From positions 1-64,000 of the forward strand of contig NZ_VEVQ02000003.1 in the NCBI RefSeq assembly GCF_006491595.2: a stretch of DNA of 64,000 nt. Direction: 5' to 3'. This document shows positions 1 through 7,953 of the stretch, piece by piece. A model generated the notes under the pieces. It did no database searches and was not told where the DNA came from. It was given only the letters and a program-made list of their open reading frames with translations. Numbering within the stretch: position 1 is the first letter of the stretch; every line of letters starts with the position of its first letter. This DNA comes from Flavobacterium jejuense (GTDB taxonomy: Bacteria > Bacteroidota > Bacteroidia > Flavobacteriales > Flavobacteriaceae). The position numbers and the translations under genes are program-made.

Positions 1-122
1 CGCAAGTTTTATATGTACAACAAGGAAAAGTACACACTTTTCTAAAAACACAATTTTATGAGTTAAAAATAGCTTTTTTAAGCCTATCAATTTTTGTAAA
101 ATTGTCCTTTAATCAAAAAAGA

Positions 123-160
123 AACCTCGCTTAAATCACTTTAAATGAGGTTACTTTTTT
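123..160. terminator. Bidirectional intrinsic terminator
   Basis: The arms AACCTC (123-128) and GAGGTT (147-152) form a hairpin followed by a T run on the plus strand. An A run just before the hairpin gives a T run on the minus strand. It can end minus-strand transcription from the HEPN gene. The first 120 bases hold only short open frames that I cannot assign, though one could be the tail of a plus-strand gene cut by the window edge. Confidence 0.6.
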
Positions 161-195
161 TATTTATTTAGAAAATTTAACTTTTTGGAGAGGTT

Positions 196-220
196 GTGCA
201 ACAGCTACCGCTGTTAGGCG
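196..220 (-). other. attC-like core end after the HEPN gene
   Basis: On the minus strand the stop codon of the 408-aa gene is followed within a few bases by GCGCCTAAC and then a small hairpin with arms AACAGC and GCTGTT. GCCTAAC is the usual core (RYYYAAC type) that opens an integron attC site directly after a cassette gene. I cannot find the matching distal half before the terminator at 123-160, so this is either a truncated site or a chance match. Confidence 0.3.
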
Positions 221-224
221 CAGT

Positions 225-1451
225 TTATTGAAAATTTATTGCAACCTTTTCAGCAATTCGTCTAAGTACAAATAGATAAGGAAGTAATTTGTTATTATTA
301 GCTTGAGAAGGTAGTATTACTTTATTCTCTCTAGACTCTCTAAGATGAACTAAAACATTTCGAATTTTTTCAATATTTTTTTTAATTAAAATTAGGTCAT
401 CATCTTTTAAATTTTCAACAGAATTTGCGTCTTTCAATATTCGATTGATTTTTAAACCACCTTCAAATTCTAAATCTTGACAAAAGAAATCTTTATTTGC
501 AGAAATTTCATTTTTAATATCCTCGATATTAACATTCTCAGTTATTGTTTTTTCTAATTTTATAGAATCATCTTTTTGTGAAAAATGGTCTTTTAATTCT
601 TCTATAAGTGATTTCGAAAAATCTTCTGGTTTATCATAAATTGCAGGGTTTTTGAAGGTTTTTAAAATTTTATTTTGAATTTTTCCATCTAAATAATAAT
701 AAGAAGCATATTCTAAAATTTGGAAGTAGAATATGAATTTTAATCTTATATTTTCAGTTTGATTAGCTACCATAAAAGTATCTAAAAGAGTAGAATCAAT
801 ATTGACTGCGCTAATTAGTCCTGGAAACGTATCAAATAACTCATAAAGACAAGCTTTGTCGTGTTTCTCTTCTTCAAAATTCTTTGCGTGAATTAATATT
901 TTAGGAGTATTCCTATCAAAATATGCCATGTAAAAATTTAAAGATTTTGATAGCCCAACATAATCATGGTCTATATTTTCAAAATTTCCTTTTACATAAA
1001 AGCTTGCAATAAAATGTTCCTTAAAATATTCTTTATAAAAACTATCAGTTAAAACGTCTCTTAGAAATCTTAAATTTCTGTAGTCAGTACTACTGTCGGC
1101 TGTTCTTTCCTTGAATGATTTAGCAAGTAAGTTTAGTGAATTTGAAATTTTACCAAAACGACATTTAAAAATATTTCCTTTGTATAAAAAATCAAATTCT
1201 CGGTCCTTTAATTTACTTTCTTTTTCAATAATACCATATATGAATTCTAAACTTTTACTTTCACTGTCAAATAATGCAACCAACTGTTCGGGAAACTGTA
1301 AATTTTTGATTGAAGTTAAATTTTTCCCTTTTTGAAATTTAAATGATACAGATTTATCATTCCATGGATTTAAAATTTCATATTCTTCATTCAAATCATT
1401 TATCTCAATTTGAGAATTATTTGCTAAAAGATGAATAAGATTCTGGTTCAT
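225..1451 (-). CDS. HEPN-type protein of unknown specificity, 408 aa
   Basis: I do not recognise the family by overall sequence. It is a soluble protein with no signal peptide or membrane segment, rich in Lys, Asn, Phe and Ile. The informative part is the last 60 residues: an Arg-Asn followed by three residues and His (R364 to H369, RNVLVH) lies in a predicted helix. This is the R-x4-H signature of HEPN-fold RNases, with the polar residue after the Arg that the family prefers. HEPN proteins act as toxins, abortive-infection nucleases or defence effectors, so an RNA-cutting or RNA-binding role is an inference. The roughly 330 residues before it could sense or bind a target. The gene stands alone between attC-like core sequences and beside higBA, which points to an accessory gene. 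Confidence 0.6.
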   Translation of the reverse strand: MNQNLIHLLANNSQIEINDLNEEYEILNPWNDKSVSFKFQKGKNLTSIKNLQFPEQLVALFDSESKSLEFIYGIIEKESKLKDREFDFLYKGNIFKCRFGKISNSLNLLAKSFKERTADSSTDYRNLRFLRDVLTDSFYKEYFKEHFIASFYVKGNFENIDHDYVGLSKSLNFYMAYFDRNTPKILIHAKNFEEEKHDKACLYELFDTFPGLISAVNIDSTLLDTFMVANQTENIRLKFIFYFQILEYASYYYLDGKIQNKILKTFKNPAIYDKPEDFSKSLIEELKDHFSQKDDSIKLEKTITENVNIEDIKNEISANKDFFCQDLEFEGGLKINRILKDANSVENLKDDDLILIKKNIEKIRNVLVHLRESRENKVILPSQANNNKLLPYLFVLRRIAEKVAINFQ

Positions 1452-1468
1452 AAATGTGTATTTAAATT

Positions 1469-1610
1469 GCGCCTAACGTTCTCGCGCTACACGCAGGCTG
1501 GGATTAAGAAAGCCTAAACTTTCGGTTAAAAACTATTTTTCCAAATACAAAACCATCTTCAAATTAAGCCAATTGCCCAGCTTGCTTGTAGCGTGTGTTA
1601 CAGGCAGGCG
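1469..1610 (-). repeat. 142-bp attC-like imperfect palindrome
   Basis: The two ends pair: 18 bases at 1485-1502 match the reverse complement of 1576-1593 at 16 of 18 positions (CGCTACACGCAGGCTGGG against CGCTACAAGCAAGCTGGG). Outside these arms lie GCCTAACG at one end and GTTACAGGC at the other, and the middle is an AT-rich loop. On the minus strand it reads GCCTGTAAC, arm, loop, arm, AACGTTAGGC. That is the layout of an integron attC recombination site, and the length fits the long attC class. It follows the higA gene and precedes the HEPN gene, where a cassette junction would lie. No integrase is in the window. Confidence 0.45.
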
Positions 1611-1710
1611 ATCTTTCGGATGTTGCTTTCTATTGATTTATTCGTAAAGTCTCCGAAAATTATTTAGAAACTTGGATACTCAGACGAATTGAGAAACAGC
1701 ATCAATATAC

Positions 1711-2805
1711 TTAGTTATCTGAAAAATCAAGTTTTACAAAAAAATCTCTTCCTTTTGAGTAATGAAGTAATTCCTTTTTATGAAAACGACCTATAATCAT
1801 TGCAGGATGTGTATTAAACTTTTTAGCAAATTCCTGAATGCTTTTGATAGTTAATGGAATAGCATTTAACACTTCTTCTTCTTGTTCTTTTGAAAATGTC
1901 CATTCAACAGCAAATTCATTTGCCTGAGCTTCTTTTTCTAAGTCTGCATCTGAATATTCAATATCTTCTAAGAAAATATCTTTTTTTCCATGCAATAATA
2001 TATGACCAGCTTCGTGAAAGAAAGTAAACCAAAAACGGTCATTTTGTTTGTATCTTCCTGTCAATTGTATCAATGGATTATCGTCTATCCAACGAGTTGC
2101 CCCACTCAAAGGTGCTTTTTTAATACATGGTGTATAGACTACTTTTACACCACAAGCCAAACATATTTGTTGCAACTGCTCAAAAAAATCGTTAGGCTGT
2201 GTAGCCATTATGGTTTTAATTTCTTTCAATGCTTTTTTGAATTTAGCTTCTGAATATTCTCCACATTGAAGATGGCTAGCTTGTATTTCACCTTGCCGTA
2301 TCCAAGCGGAAATAGCATAAGGTTCTTTTGTGTGTGCTAATGATATACGAAATGCAACTTTCAACTGTTGATTGAAAAAATAATCTTTCCAAGCATCTGG
2401 AGAACTCACTCCAAAAAAATGAAATAATTCTGCTACTTTTTCTTCAGCTTTTGTTTTTGCGTTTAGCCACCCACATTTCACCATATCGGCAATTGGGAAA
2501 TATTTTGCCCAGTCTTTTGCTTCCTCTATAACTAAAGCTCTTTTTTCTCTAGCTTTATATTCGTCAAAACTAAACTGTCGTTTAATCCAAAAACTGGCAG
2601 GAATTTTTAATACACTTTCAAAAAGAACCGCCATTTCGGGTGTGATGGAACTATCACCTTTAATAATAGCAATGATTGTTTTTTCGGGTTTACCTGTACG
2701 GATTGCAAATTCTTTAGGTCCCATTTTCAGCTCTTCCAATTTCTCAGCCAAGGTTTCACCTGGATGGAATGCTATGTCTGTATAAAATTCGTTTACAGTT
2801 GCCAT
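1711..2805 (-). CDS. higA: HigA-type antitoxin fused to ImmA/IrrE metallopeptidase
   Basis: Residues about 10-80 form an XRE-type helix-turn-helix domain of the HigA family (the N-terminal FHPGETLAEKLEEL stretch is typical). The C-terminal half carries HEAGH at residues 264-268, the zinc-binding motif of ImmA/IrrE-like peptidases, with a downstream Glu-rich helix that could give the third ligand. At 364 aa it is over three times the size of a standard HigA of about 100 aa. It follows the HigB-like toxin gene by 13 bp, in the higB-higA order typical of this family. Expected role: bind and neutralise the toxin and repress the operon; the peptidase could cleave a repressor or the antitoxin itself, which is inference. 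Confidence 0.85.
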   Translation of the reverse strand: MATVNEFYTDIAFHPGETLAEKLEELKMGPKEFAIRTGKPEKTIIAIIKGDSSITPEMAVLFESVLKIPASFWIKRQFSFDEYKAREKRALVIEEAKDWAKYFPIADMVKCGWLNAKTKAEEKVAELFHFFGVSSPDAWKDYFFNQQLKVAFRISLAHTKEPYAISAWIRQGEIQASHLQCGEYSEAKFKKALKEIKTIMATQPNDFFEQLQQICLACGVKVVYTPCIKKAPLSGATRWIDDNPLIQLTGRYKQNDRFWFTFFHEAGHILLHGKKDIFLEDIEYSDADLEKEAQANEFAVEWTFSKEQEEEVLNAIPLTIKSIQEFAKKFNTHPAMIIGRFHKKELLHYSKGRDFFVKLDFSDN

Positions 2806-2818
2806 AATTGCTGTTTTT

Positions 2819-3151
2819 TTAATGGTAATCTACTATTTCAATAATCTCCACACCTATAATTTCGAACCAAATATATTGTCCATTTTCATTAGTAGGTATA
2901 GGGTTTTCTTGTGGTATAAAAATAAGGCGATAAGGGTGGTCAAGGTCGCAAGCCCATTGTCCTTTGCGTGTTTCTTTGAGCTCGTGATACCGACCGGGTA
3001 GGTGTCTTACTTCTTCCAGTGTTTCGGCATCTCGTAAATCAGTCAACCTTTTTAAAAAGAGATTTGCTCTTCTTTCACCCATTTCTTGTTTACACTTTCT
3101 CGGGTCGTTAGCTAATTTTCCTAATTTCTTATGTCCAAATTTTATATCCAC
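2819..3151 (-). CDS. higB: HigB/RelE-family toxin
   Basis: This 110-aa protein has the RelE/ParE-superfamily pattern of HigB: a basic N-terminus, LRDAETLEEVRHLPGRYHEL in the middle and WACDLDHPYRLIF near the end. HigB toxins are ribosome-dependent mRNA endonucleases that cleave codons during translation. It is the first gene of a two-gene operon with the antitoxin gene 13 bp downstream. The length fits the family. The assignment rests on the motif pattern and on the adjacent HigA-like gene. The promoter should lie in the AT-rich stretch just upstream of 3151. Confidence 0.85.
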   Translation of the reverse strand: MDIKFGHKKLGKLANDPRKCKQEMGERRANLFLKRLTDLRDAETLEEVRHLPGRYHELKETRKGQWACDLDHPYRLIFIPQENPIPTNENGQYIWFEIIGVEIIEIVDYH

Positions 3152-3687
3152 TGCAAAAGTACTGTATTTATTTTTAATTTACACCAAATGTAAGTTGTTT
3201 TTATTTTAAAACAAAATAATATTGTTTGAGCATATAGCTCTGTTGGTTTCTAGTTTGGTAGTTATGTTGTTTAAATTCTCTTTTTGATTTTGTAGAACTT
3301 TGAAGATTTTTCTTCTATTGTAAGTCATGAAGTTGATTGTTTTACGGTTGTCATACGCTTGCCTGTAACTTGTTTATATGTATAACAAAATCATACAAAG
3401 CCATCCAAAAATAGGTAGATATGTATGATAAATTACATTTTTATACATACAAATCTAAACCATCCATTTCAATCACACAATACGTATAAATACGTATTTT
3501 TCATGGTTTTTTGTACGTATTTATACTGATAGGATTATTTTCTTATACGTATTTATACGTACAAAATGGGTTTTCTTGTTTGGTAAAAGTAAGAAGTGTT
3601 GGGTTTAGTTTTTTACAGGAAACCGTAGGAAAATGAAAAACGCTTTTGAGGTGGCTGGTTTTGTAACTACTATATATTAGCAGGGCT
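3152..3687. other. 536-bp gene-free stretch with palindromic repeats
   Basis: No credible coding region is present. It holds the higBA promoter side (near 3152-3250), the right-hand 14-bp inverted repeat at 3356-3369, a TATGTATGATAAA/TTATACATAC inverted pair around 3420-3450, and the ACGTATTTATACGT cluster at 3481-3562. The part after 3565 shows nothing I can name. Confidence 0.6.
3481..3562. repeat. Three ACGTATTTATACGT-type palindromic words
   Basis: Near-identical palindromic words occur at 3481-3496 (TACGTATAAATACGTA), 3513-3526 (GTACGTATTTATAC) and 3544-3562 (built on TACGTATTTATACGTA). The first and third are close to perfect dyads around an AT core. Spacing is about 31 bp from start to start, three helical turns, so bound proteins would lie on one face. 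This looks like an operator array, but which gene it serves is unclear. Confidence 0.5.
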
Positions 3688-4128
3688 TTAGTGGTTCTTA
3701 TGCCATTTTTCAAATGTCATTTCAAACTTTATTTCTCCATTGCCATGGGTGCCTATTTCTGTCCATCCTGTTTTTCTGTAAAATAGTTCGGCTCTTGTAT
3801 TGGGTGCTGTTCCTAACCAAATATTTTCTTTGGTTTGCTCAAAATACCAATCTAACATTCTATTATGCAATTTTCTTCCGATACCTTGCTTTTCGAATTC
3901 AGGTTTTAAAAAGAGTGCCCAAATGTTTTTCTCTTTTAAGTCTACAATTGAAAATCCTACAATTTCATTGTCAATTTCGCAAACCCAACCTTTTCCTCTT
4001 TGGGTAATAAATACTTCACAGTCTTCATCGGTAACTAAGTTAGGATTCGATAAGGTGTTTTCTTTTACCGAATTTCTAACCTTTTGAATTTGCTTAATAT
4101 CGCTTACTTTTGCTTCTCTAAAAATCAT
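3688..4128 (-). CDS. GNAT-family N-acetyltransferase
   Basis: This 146-aa protein has the single-domain GNAT fold: an N-terminal strand-helix opening, a central strand ending WALFLKPEFEKQGIGRK that carries the QxxGxG acetyl-CoA pyrophosphate loop (QGIGRK), and a C-terminal AELFYRKTGWTEIGTHGNG strand that is common in small-molecule acetyltransferases. The reaction is transfer of acetyl from acetyl-CoA to an amine; the acceptor cannot be read from the sequence. It is monocistronic on the minus strand with a second GNAT gene 127 bp upstream. Confidence 0.85.
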   Translation of the reverse strand: MIFREAKVSDIKQIQKVRNSVKENTLSNPNLVTDEDCEVFITQRGKGWVCEIDNEIVGFSIVDLKEKNIWALFLKPEFEKQGIGRKLHNRMLDWYFEQTKENIWLGTAPNTRAELFYRKTGWTEIGTHGNGEIKFEMTFEKWHKNH

Positions 4129-4254
4129 TTTTTTGAATATTAGTCTTGTTATTGTATTGTTTCTCTATAGTTTTAATTTCGTCCTTTACAATATCCTCTA
4201 TAAAATATGCTTCTATTTTTTATAGTAGTACTATTTCAGCAATTTATCTCTTTT

Positions 4255-4758
4255 TTAAATTTCTACTTTCCAATTAAATAATGTATCGGTCTCTCCAATT
4301 TTAATAAAATTGTTTTTTTCAAGAACTTTAAAAGAAGCTTTATTCGTTTTCTCTGTTGAGGCAACTATTGCTTTTATTTCTGGTTGCGTTTTAGCCCAAG
4401 TAATTATTCCGTTTACAGCTTCAGTCATAAAACCTTTATTCTGAAATTCGGCATAAGTTCCGTATCCAATTTCAATTTCTCCGTTAGCATTTGGTTCACC
4501 GATAATACATAAATCGCCTACCATTTTGTTTTCGCTTTTTGAAATTGCAGTCCAAAGAGTTGAATACAAGTAATTTTTACTTTTGTTGGCTACGTTTGGA
4601 AGAATTGTTTGTTCAAATGCTTCTTTTAATTCTGGTGACATTGTTTTTGAAGTTTCTTTCAAGTTTAATTCTTTCTCCAGAGAGTTGTCGCATTTTGCAT
4701 ATTTTATTAATTGTTCGTAGGTAAGTGGTTTTAAAACAAGACGTTCCGTTTCTATCAT
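4255..4758 (-). CDS. RimJ/RimL-type GNAT acetyltransferase
   Basis: The start IETERLVLKPLTYEQL is the classic opening of RimJ/RimL-like acetyltransferases. The region GYGTYAEFQNKGFMTEAV contains the acetyl-CoA binding loop, here QNKGFM, and ASTEKTNKASFKVLEKNNF is the C-terminal motif in which the Asn-x-x-Ser helix helps catalysis. The family acetylates N-termini of ribosomal proteins or small amines; the substrate here is unknown. The length of 167 aa is normal. It follows the lipoprotein gene at 38 bp on the same strand and may share its transcript. Confidence 0.88.
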   Translation of the reverse strand: MIETERLVLKPLTYEQLIKYAKCDNSLEKELNLKETSKTMSPELKEAFEQTILPNVANKSKNYLYSTLWTAISKSENKMVGDLCIIGEPNANGEIEIGYGTYAEFQNKGFMTEAVNGIITWAKTQPEIKAIVASTEKTNKASFKVLEKNNFIKIGETDTLFNWKVEI

Positions 4759-4796
4759 TTTTATAATTTATAGCTTTTGTATGGGTTTGCTCTTAT

Positions 4797-5552
4797 TTAA
4801 TAGTAAATTGTAGTTTCTGAATTTGGAAATTTCACTTCGTTATTACCTGGATAAAAGCCATTCATAGTTGGTAAAGTTTTCCTTTTCATTACCATTTCTT
4901 CTTTCTCTACTTTTGAAGTATCATTTTCACAATCTTCTGTTTCTTTTTCATAATTGATTTTACCGTTTGAAAGATTATAGTCCATAGTCTCAAAATAATC
5001 ACAAGGAGAACCAAAATTCACTGTTGCTCCAATTAATTGAAAATCTCCTCCTTGATACCTAAATCTATGTGTATAATTCCATTTTTGACGGCTTCCTCCA
5101 AAATGATTAATTACAATACAATTTCTTTCTATTGAGATTTCATCAAAAGGATCGCCCATCATTCCTCCATGTTGACTTGGTAATACTGCTCCAATTGCTT
5201 TTTTCCAGAATTCCCATTTGCCATTGTTATTCTTGTAAATGTATATTTGTCTTTCTGTTCCCAAATCTGTTTCCTTTTCGGTATCGTACACAATAACTTT
5301 TTCTGGAATTCCATCTTTGTCTAAATCTCCTTCTGTTTCATCCAGAATTTTAAATGTCTTTGGAATTTGGATTTTTTCAGTTTTTTCTAAGGTATCTTGT
5401 ACTAGTGCTTCTGTAGTGTTTTCTTCTGTTTCGTCAGAAGTTGCAGCAGTTTCTACTGTTTGGGTTTCCGTTTTTTTATTTTCTTCTTTTTTACATGATA
5501 GTATCGAAAAAAGAAATAGCACTAACAGGTATTTGGACATACTTTTTTTCAT
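4797..5552 (-). CDS. Secreted lipoprotein of unknown function
   Basis: The protein opens with a lipoprotein signal: basic N-terminus, hydrophobic core, then a lipobox ending at Cys20, followed by a low-complexity Glu/Thr linker to about residue 65. The rest (DLDKDGIPEKVIVYDTE, then KNNNGKWEFWKKA) resembles proteins with an integrin-like DxDxDG calcium-binding loop that compare a measured quantity with a stored one. Bacteroidota have many such envelope lipoproteins. I cannot assign a function. It is 251 aa and apparently transcribed towards the RimJ-like gene. Confidence 0.7.
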   Translation of the reverse strand: MKKSMSKYLLVLFLFSILSCKKEENKKTETQTVETAATSDETEENTTEALVQDTLEKTEKIQIPKTFKILDETEGDLDKDGIPEKVIVYDTEKETDLGTERQIYIYKNNNGKWEFWKKAIGAVLPSQHGGMMGDPFDEISIERNCIVINHFGGSRQKWNYTHRFRYQGGDFQLIGATVNFGSPCDYFETMDYNLSNGKINYEKETEDCENDTSKVEKEEMVMKRKTLPTMNGFYPGNNEVKFPNSETTIYY

Positions 5553-5688
5553 TTGGTTACCAACTAATAAAATAGGTTATAATTGAATTGAAATTTTAAT
5601 TTATACTTTTTTAAAAGTATAAAAGTAAGCAAATTTAAGTTTTACTTCTTTGAAAGATTTTTGAAAAGGAAATTGGATAGTTTTTTCT

Positions 5689-6189
5689 TTACTTTTTAAA
5701 CTCAGCTAGCGTTTTATCTATTAAATAAGCAATACTCATAAAATTATTTGCTAATGCTACTATATCCTCTTGAGCTTTATCATTGTCTAATTTTATCCAT
5801 CCTTCCATTAAGGTTAATGGACCAAAATTAGTGCTTACATTTTGCCAATTTACTTCTTGCTTTTTAAATTCGTTTCTAAAACTAGTAGCAAACTTTTTGC
5901 TTTCAATGGCATATCCACTTAATTTGCGAAGTTTTAATGCGTGGATATTATAAAATATTTTGTTCTTTTTTATGCTTTCCTCATTTACCCAAACTGCAAA
6001 AAAGATTCTTGTTGTTGCGTTTACTGGATCTATTTCATCATTTGTCCATTCCTTTTTGTACAATTTTAAAACAACAGAGTTCAAAGTAACACCTACATGC
6101 ATCTGAAGTTGTTTTGCAGTCCTCTTTTTCTTGTCAAGCTGGTTTGCTGCTTTTTGGAATTTCTCTATATAATATTCAAAGTCCATCAT
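5689..6189 (-). CDS. Conserved-looking hypothetical protein, 166 aa
   Basis: I do not recognise this family. The protein is soluble, basic and without signal peptide. The first 30 residues form a charged helix, followed by a mixed alpha/beta part with FFAVWVNEESIKKNKIFYNIHALKLRKL, and a helical C-terminus. Composition and codon use match neighbouring chromosomal genes. It is monocistronic, with about 135 bp to the lipoprotein gene downstream and about 210 bp to the GH51 gene upstream. Confidence 0.6.
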   Translation of the reverse strand: MMDFEYYIEKFQKAANQLDKKKRTAKQLQMHVGVTLNSVVLKLYKKEWTNDEIDPVNATTRIFFAVWVNEESIKKNKIFYNIHALKLRKLSGYAIESKKFATSFRNEFKKQEVNWQNVSTNFGPLTLMEGWIKLDNDKAQEDIVALANNFMSIAYLIDKTLAEFKK

Positions 6190-6336
6190 TTCAAATTTAA
6201 TTGTGAGCTAGAATGAATGTAAACTAATAATAAGCTTCATAAAGATACACTAATTTTAGTTATTGGTATTTAATCAGCTCTTTTTTAAGTAGTTACTTTT
6301 AGAAGTTTCTATTTTATTTTCTTCTTCTTACAAACT

Positions 6337-6371
6337 AAAAAAGCTATTTCTTATGGTTGAAACAGCTTTTT
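6337..6371 (-). terminator. Terminator of the hemicellulase operon
   Basis: AAAAAGCT (near 6338-6345) pairs with AGCTTTTT (6364-6371). On the minus strand the hairpin is followed by a T run, 30 bp after the GH51 stop codon, so it closes the four-gene operon. Confidence 0.55.
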
Positions 6372-6402
6372 AGTAGTATTAAATTTTATTGTTTACAATC
6401 TA

Positions 6403-7953
6403 TTATTCTAATTCTAGAACTATAATAGAAAACGGAGGAATGGTTAAATTTACCTCTTTATTTTTCTTTTTAAAATCAGAAAATGGTTTAGGTGTAATTA
6501 CATTTGGATTACTAAAAGAATTAAAATCATTTATTTGTTTAGAAGTAAGAATAGTTCCTTTAATTGATTTGTATTTTTTAGTAGAAAGATCAATCTTTAT
6601 ATCTTGTTCTTTTTTAGAATCGATATTCACTATTGATAAGTGTGTCTTATTATTTTTATCAATAGAAGCCGAAACCGAAAGAGCTGGCAATTTTTCATTG
6701 TTAAAAACATAGTCATTACAAGTTACTTTTAAAGGAAGTAAAGTTGCTTCTTGATGTACTTTATACAGGTTCATTACATGATAAGTGGGTGTCAATATCA
6801 TTTTATCACCTTCAGTTAAAATAATAGCTTGTAGCACATTTACTGTTTGTGCCAAATTAGCCATTTTTACTCGAGCTGCATGATTATTGAATATATTTAA
6901 ATCAAGACCTGCAATTAAAGCGTCTCTCATTGTATTTTGTTGATAAAGAATACTTTGTTTTTGATTAGGCTCTGGGTCATACCATGCTCCCCATTCGTCA
7001 ACCACTAGAGCAATCTCTTTTTTAGGATCGTATTTATCCATAATAGCACTATGCTTGTTTACCAATTCTTCCATAAACCAAGCTACTTTCATTGTTTTAA
7101 AATACTCTTCATCTGTAAAATGTATGGCAGATCCTTTTTTTTCCCAATCAATGACTGTGTAATAATGTAATGCAAGTCCTTTGACTAAAGTTTTTGGGAT
7201 TTTTTTCATGAGTGTTTCTGTCCATTCATAATTATCACTATTGGCTCCAGAAGCAATCCTAAACAGTCCTCCATTAGTATAATCAGACATAAAAGTGGCA
7301 TATTTCTTAAAAATATCTGCGTAATAATCGGCTGTCATATTTCCACCGCAACCCCATGCTTCATTACCTACTCCCCAAAATTTCACTCCCCATGGCTCTT
7401 CTTTCCCATTTTGTCTCCTTAAGTTTGACATTGGACTTGATCCAGAGAAATTAACATATTGTACCCAATCGGCTAATTCTTGTACTTCTCCACTGCCTAC
7501 ATTTGCTGCTAAATAAGGTTCTGTTTGAAGCAATTCACATAAATTTAGAAAATCATGTGTTCCAAAACTATTGTTTTCAGTTGTTCCTCCCCACCAAGTA
7601 TTTACAATAGCTGGTCTATTTTCTTTTAATCCGATACCATCTTTCCAATGATAAGTATCTGCAAAGCAACCTCCTGGCCATCTTAAATTAGGAATTTGCA
7701 ATTCTTTTAGAGCTGAAATTATATCATTTCTAACTCCATTTGTAGTAGGTATTGTTTTATGATCTTCTCCTACATATATCCCATCATAAATGCATCTACC
7801 AAGATGTTCTGCAAAATGACCATAAATATGTTTACTAATAACAATTGTGTCTTCACTATCTTGAATAAAGGAAATTGTATTTTGACTCCACACAAAACTA
7901 AACGATAGTAATGTGAGCAAAAAAGGGATACTGGTTTTAGATAAGTTGTTCAT
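6403..7953 (-). CDS. GH51 alpha-L-arabinofuranosidase, secreted
   Basis: The enzyme removes arabinofuranosyl side chains from arabinoxylan or arabinan. A signal peptide covers residues 1-23. The GH51 landmarks are present in order: SKHIYGHFAEHLGRCIYDGI near the start, PNLRWPGGCFADTYHWKDGIG, the acid/base Glu in GVGNEAWG, and the nucleophile Glu in VVDEWGAWYDP. The C-terminal jelly-roll part ends at FSIIVLELE. The 516-aa length is normal. The start codon shares one base with the GH3 stop (TAATG), so the two are translationally coupled. It is the last gene of the operon. No lipobox is seen, so it is probably periplasmic. Confidence 0.92.
   Translation of the reverse strand: MNNLSKTSIPFLLTLLSFSFVWSQNTISFIQDSEDTIVISKHIYGHFAEHLGRCIYDGIYVGEDHKTIPTTNGVRNDIISALKELQIPNLRWPGGCFADTYHWKDGIGLKENRPAIVNTWWGGTTENNSFGTHDFLNLCELLQTEPYLAANVGSGEVQELADWVQYVNFSGSSPMSNLRRQNGKEEPWGVKFWGVGNEAWGCGGNMTADYYADIFKKYATFMSDYTNGGLFRIASGANSDNYEWTETLMKKIPKTLVKGLALHYYTVIDWEKKGSAIHFTDEEYFKTMKVAWFMEELVNKHSAIMDKYDPKKEIALVVDEWGAWYDPEPNQKQSILYQQNTMRDALIAGLDLNIFNNHAARVKMANLAQTVNVLQAIILTEGDKMILTPTYHVMNLYKVHQEATLLPLKVTCNDYVFNNEKLPALSVSASIDKNNKTHLSIVNIDSKKEQDIKIDLSTKKYKSIKGTILTSKQINDFNSFSNPNVITPKPFSDFKKKNKEVNLTIPPFSIIVLELE

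Larger units (their letters stand above)
1597..3369. repeat. Inverted 14-bp repeats bracketing higBA
   Basis: GTTACAGGCAGGCG at 1597-1610 recurs in inverted orientation as CGCTTGCCTGTAAC at 3356-3369, with 13 of 14 positions matching. The pair encloses exactly the higB/higA module and its promoter. The left copy is also the outer end of the attC-like palindrome. This may mark the boundaries of an inserted unit. Confidence 0.4.

Noticed and set aside
1..60. Possible 3' end of a plus-strand gene at the left edge
   Set aside because: More than one frame is open for a few dozen codons and none has recognisable content; too little sequence to call.
6389..6712. 107-aa plus-strand open frame
   Set aside because: It is antisense to the end of the GH51 gene, whose catalytic and C-terminal parts are clearly coding.
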